A program made the translations under genes and the position numbers. The notes beneath the pieces were generated by a model that saw nothing but the letters and a program-made list of their open reading frames with translations, did no database searches and was not told where the DNA came from. Shown here in pieces: positions 6,028 through 6,093 of a stretch of DNA of 6,093 nucleotides (positions are counted from its first letter, which is position 1; every line of letters starts with the position of its first letter). Source of the DNA: Treponema sp. (GTDB taxonomy: Bacteria; Spirochaetota; Spirochaetia; Treponematales; Breznakiellaceae). The DNA is taken from contig JAITHQ010000152.1 of NCBI GenBank assembly GCA_031279925.1, positions 1 through 6,093 of the forward strand, written 5' to 3'.

Positions 6028-6093
6028 GGGGGGGGGGGGGCCCGCGCCGGGCCCGGGGGCGGGGGGTGGGGGGTGGGGGGGCGGAGGGGGCGG
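6028..6093. other. G-rich contig-end artefact
   Basis: Thirteen G in a row (6028-6040), then a degenerate mix of G with some C, a few T and one A to the end. The composition breaks abruptly from the preceding coding sequence, and in the open frame it would give an implausible Gly/Arg tail. It mirrors the poly-C at the other end and is best read as two-colour sequencing noise built into the assembly. The exact junction may lie a few bases before 6028. Confidence 0.88.

Noticed and set aside
6028..6093. Gly/Arg-rich C-terminal extension of the transferase or a G-quadruplex-forming region
   Set aside because: Abrupt composition change at a contig end, mirrored by poly-C at the other end, points to sequencing artefact.

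Overview
This window looks like a complete short assembly contig, not an excerpt. It opens with 64 consecutive C and closes with about 66 bases of G-dominated junk from 6028. Poly-G at outward-facing read ends, which reads as poly-C on the + strand at the left end, is the known failure pattern of two-colour Illumina chemistry. The biological sequence is therefore roughly 65 to 6027. It is bacterial: dense, GC-leaning genes with short AT-rich gaps, Shine-Dalgarno sites before three of the four genes, and sigma70-like promoter elements. The protein mix, especially a phosphofructokinase of the GGNGT/PKTIDND type beside a fused ThrA, reminds me of spirochaetes such as host-associated Treponema. 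That is an impression from resemblance and is low confidence.

Layout, left to right: an AraC/XylS-family transcriptional regulator (198-992, +); a PfkA-family 6-phosphofructokinase (1071-2165, +), 78 bp downstream and possibly with its own promoter; a convergent gap (2166-2298) packed with hairpins; ThrA, a fused aspartokinase-homoserine dehydrogenase (2299-4827, -); a 108-bp AT-rich divergent promoter region (4828-4935); and a WecA/TagO-type polyprenyl-phosphate sugar-1-phosphate transferase (4936 to about 6027, +). The last gene has an unknown stop because the contig dissolves into artefact.

The four genes serve unrelated housekeeping roles: gene regulation, glycolysis, aspartate-family amino acid synthesis, and initiation of cell-surface glycan synthesis. 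Nothing ties them into one pathway. I see no new defence, mobile or biosynthetic system. The most interesting non-coding item is a 65-bp, almost fully self-complementary element (2234-2298). It has 11-bp perfect terminal inverted repeats and a flanking TTA direct repeat, one copy of which is the ThrA stop codon. It looks like a miniature inverted-repeat element that may have been recruited as part of the thrA terminator. Secondary points are an operator-like dyad in the divergent promoter, the Asp-to-Asn change in the PFK nucleotide-site motif, and a PFK start that has no Shine-Dalgarno but an extended -10 just upstream.
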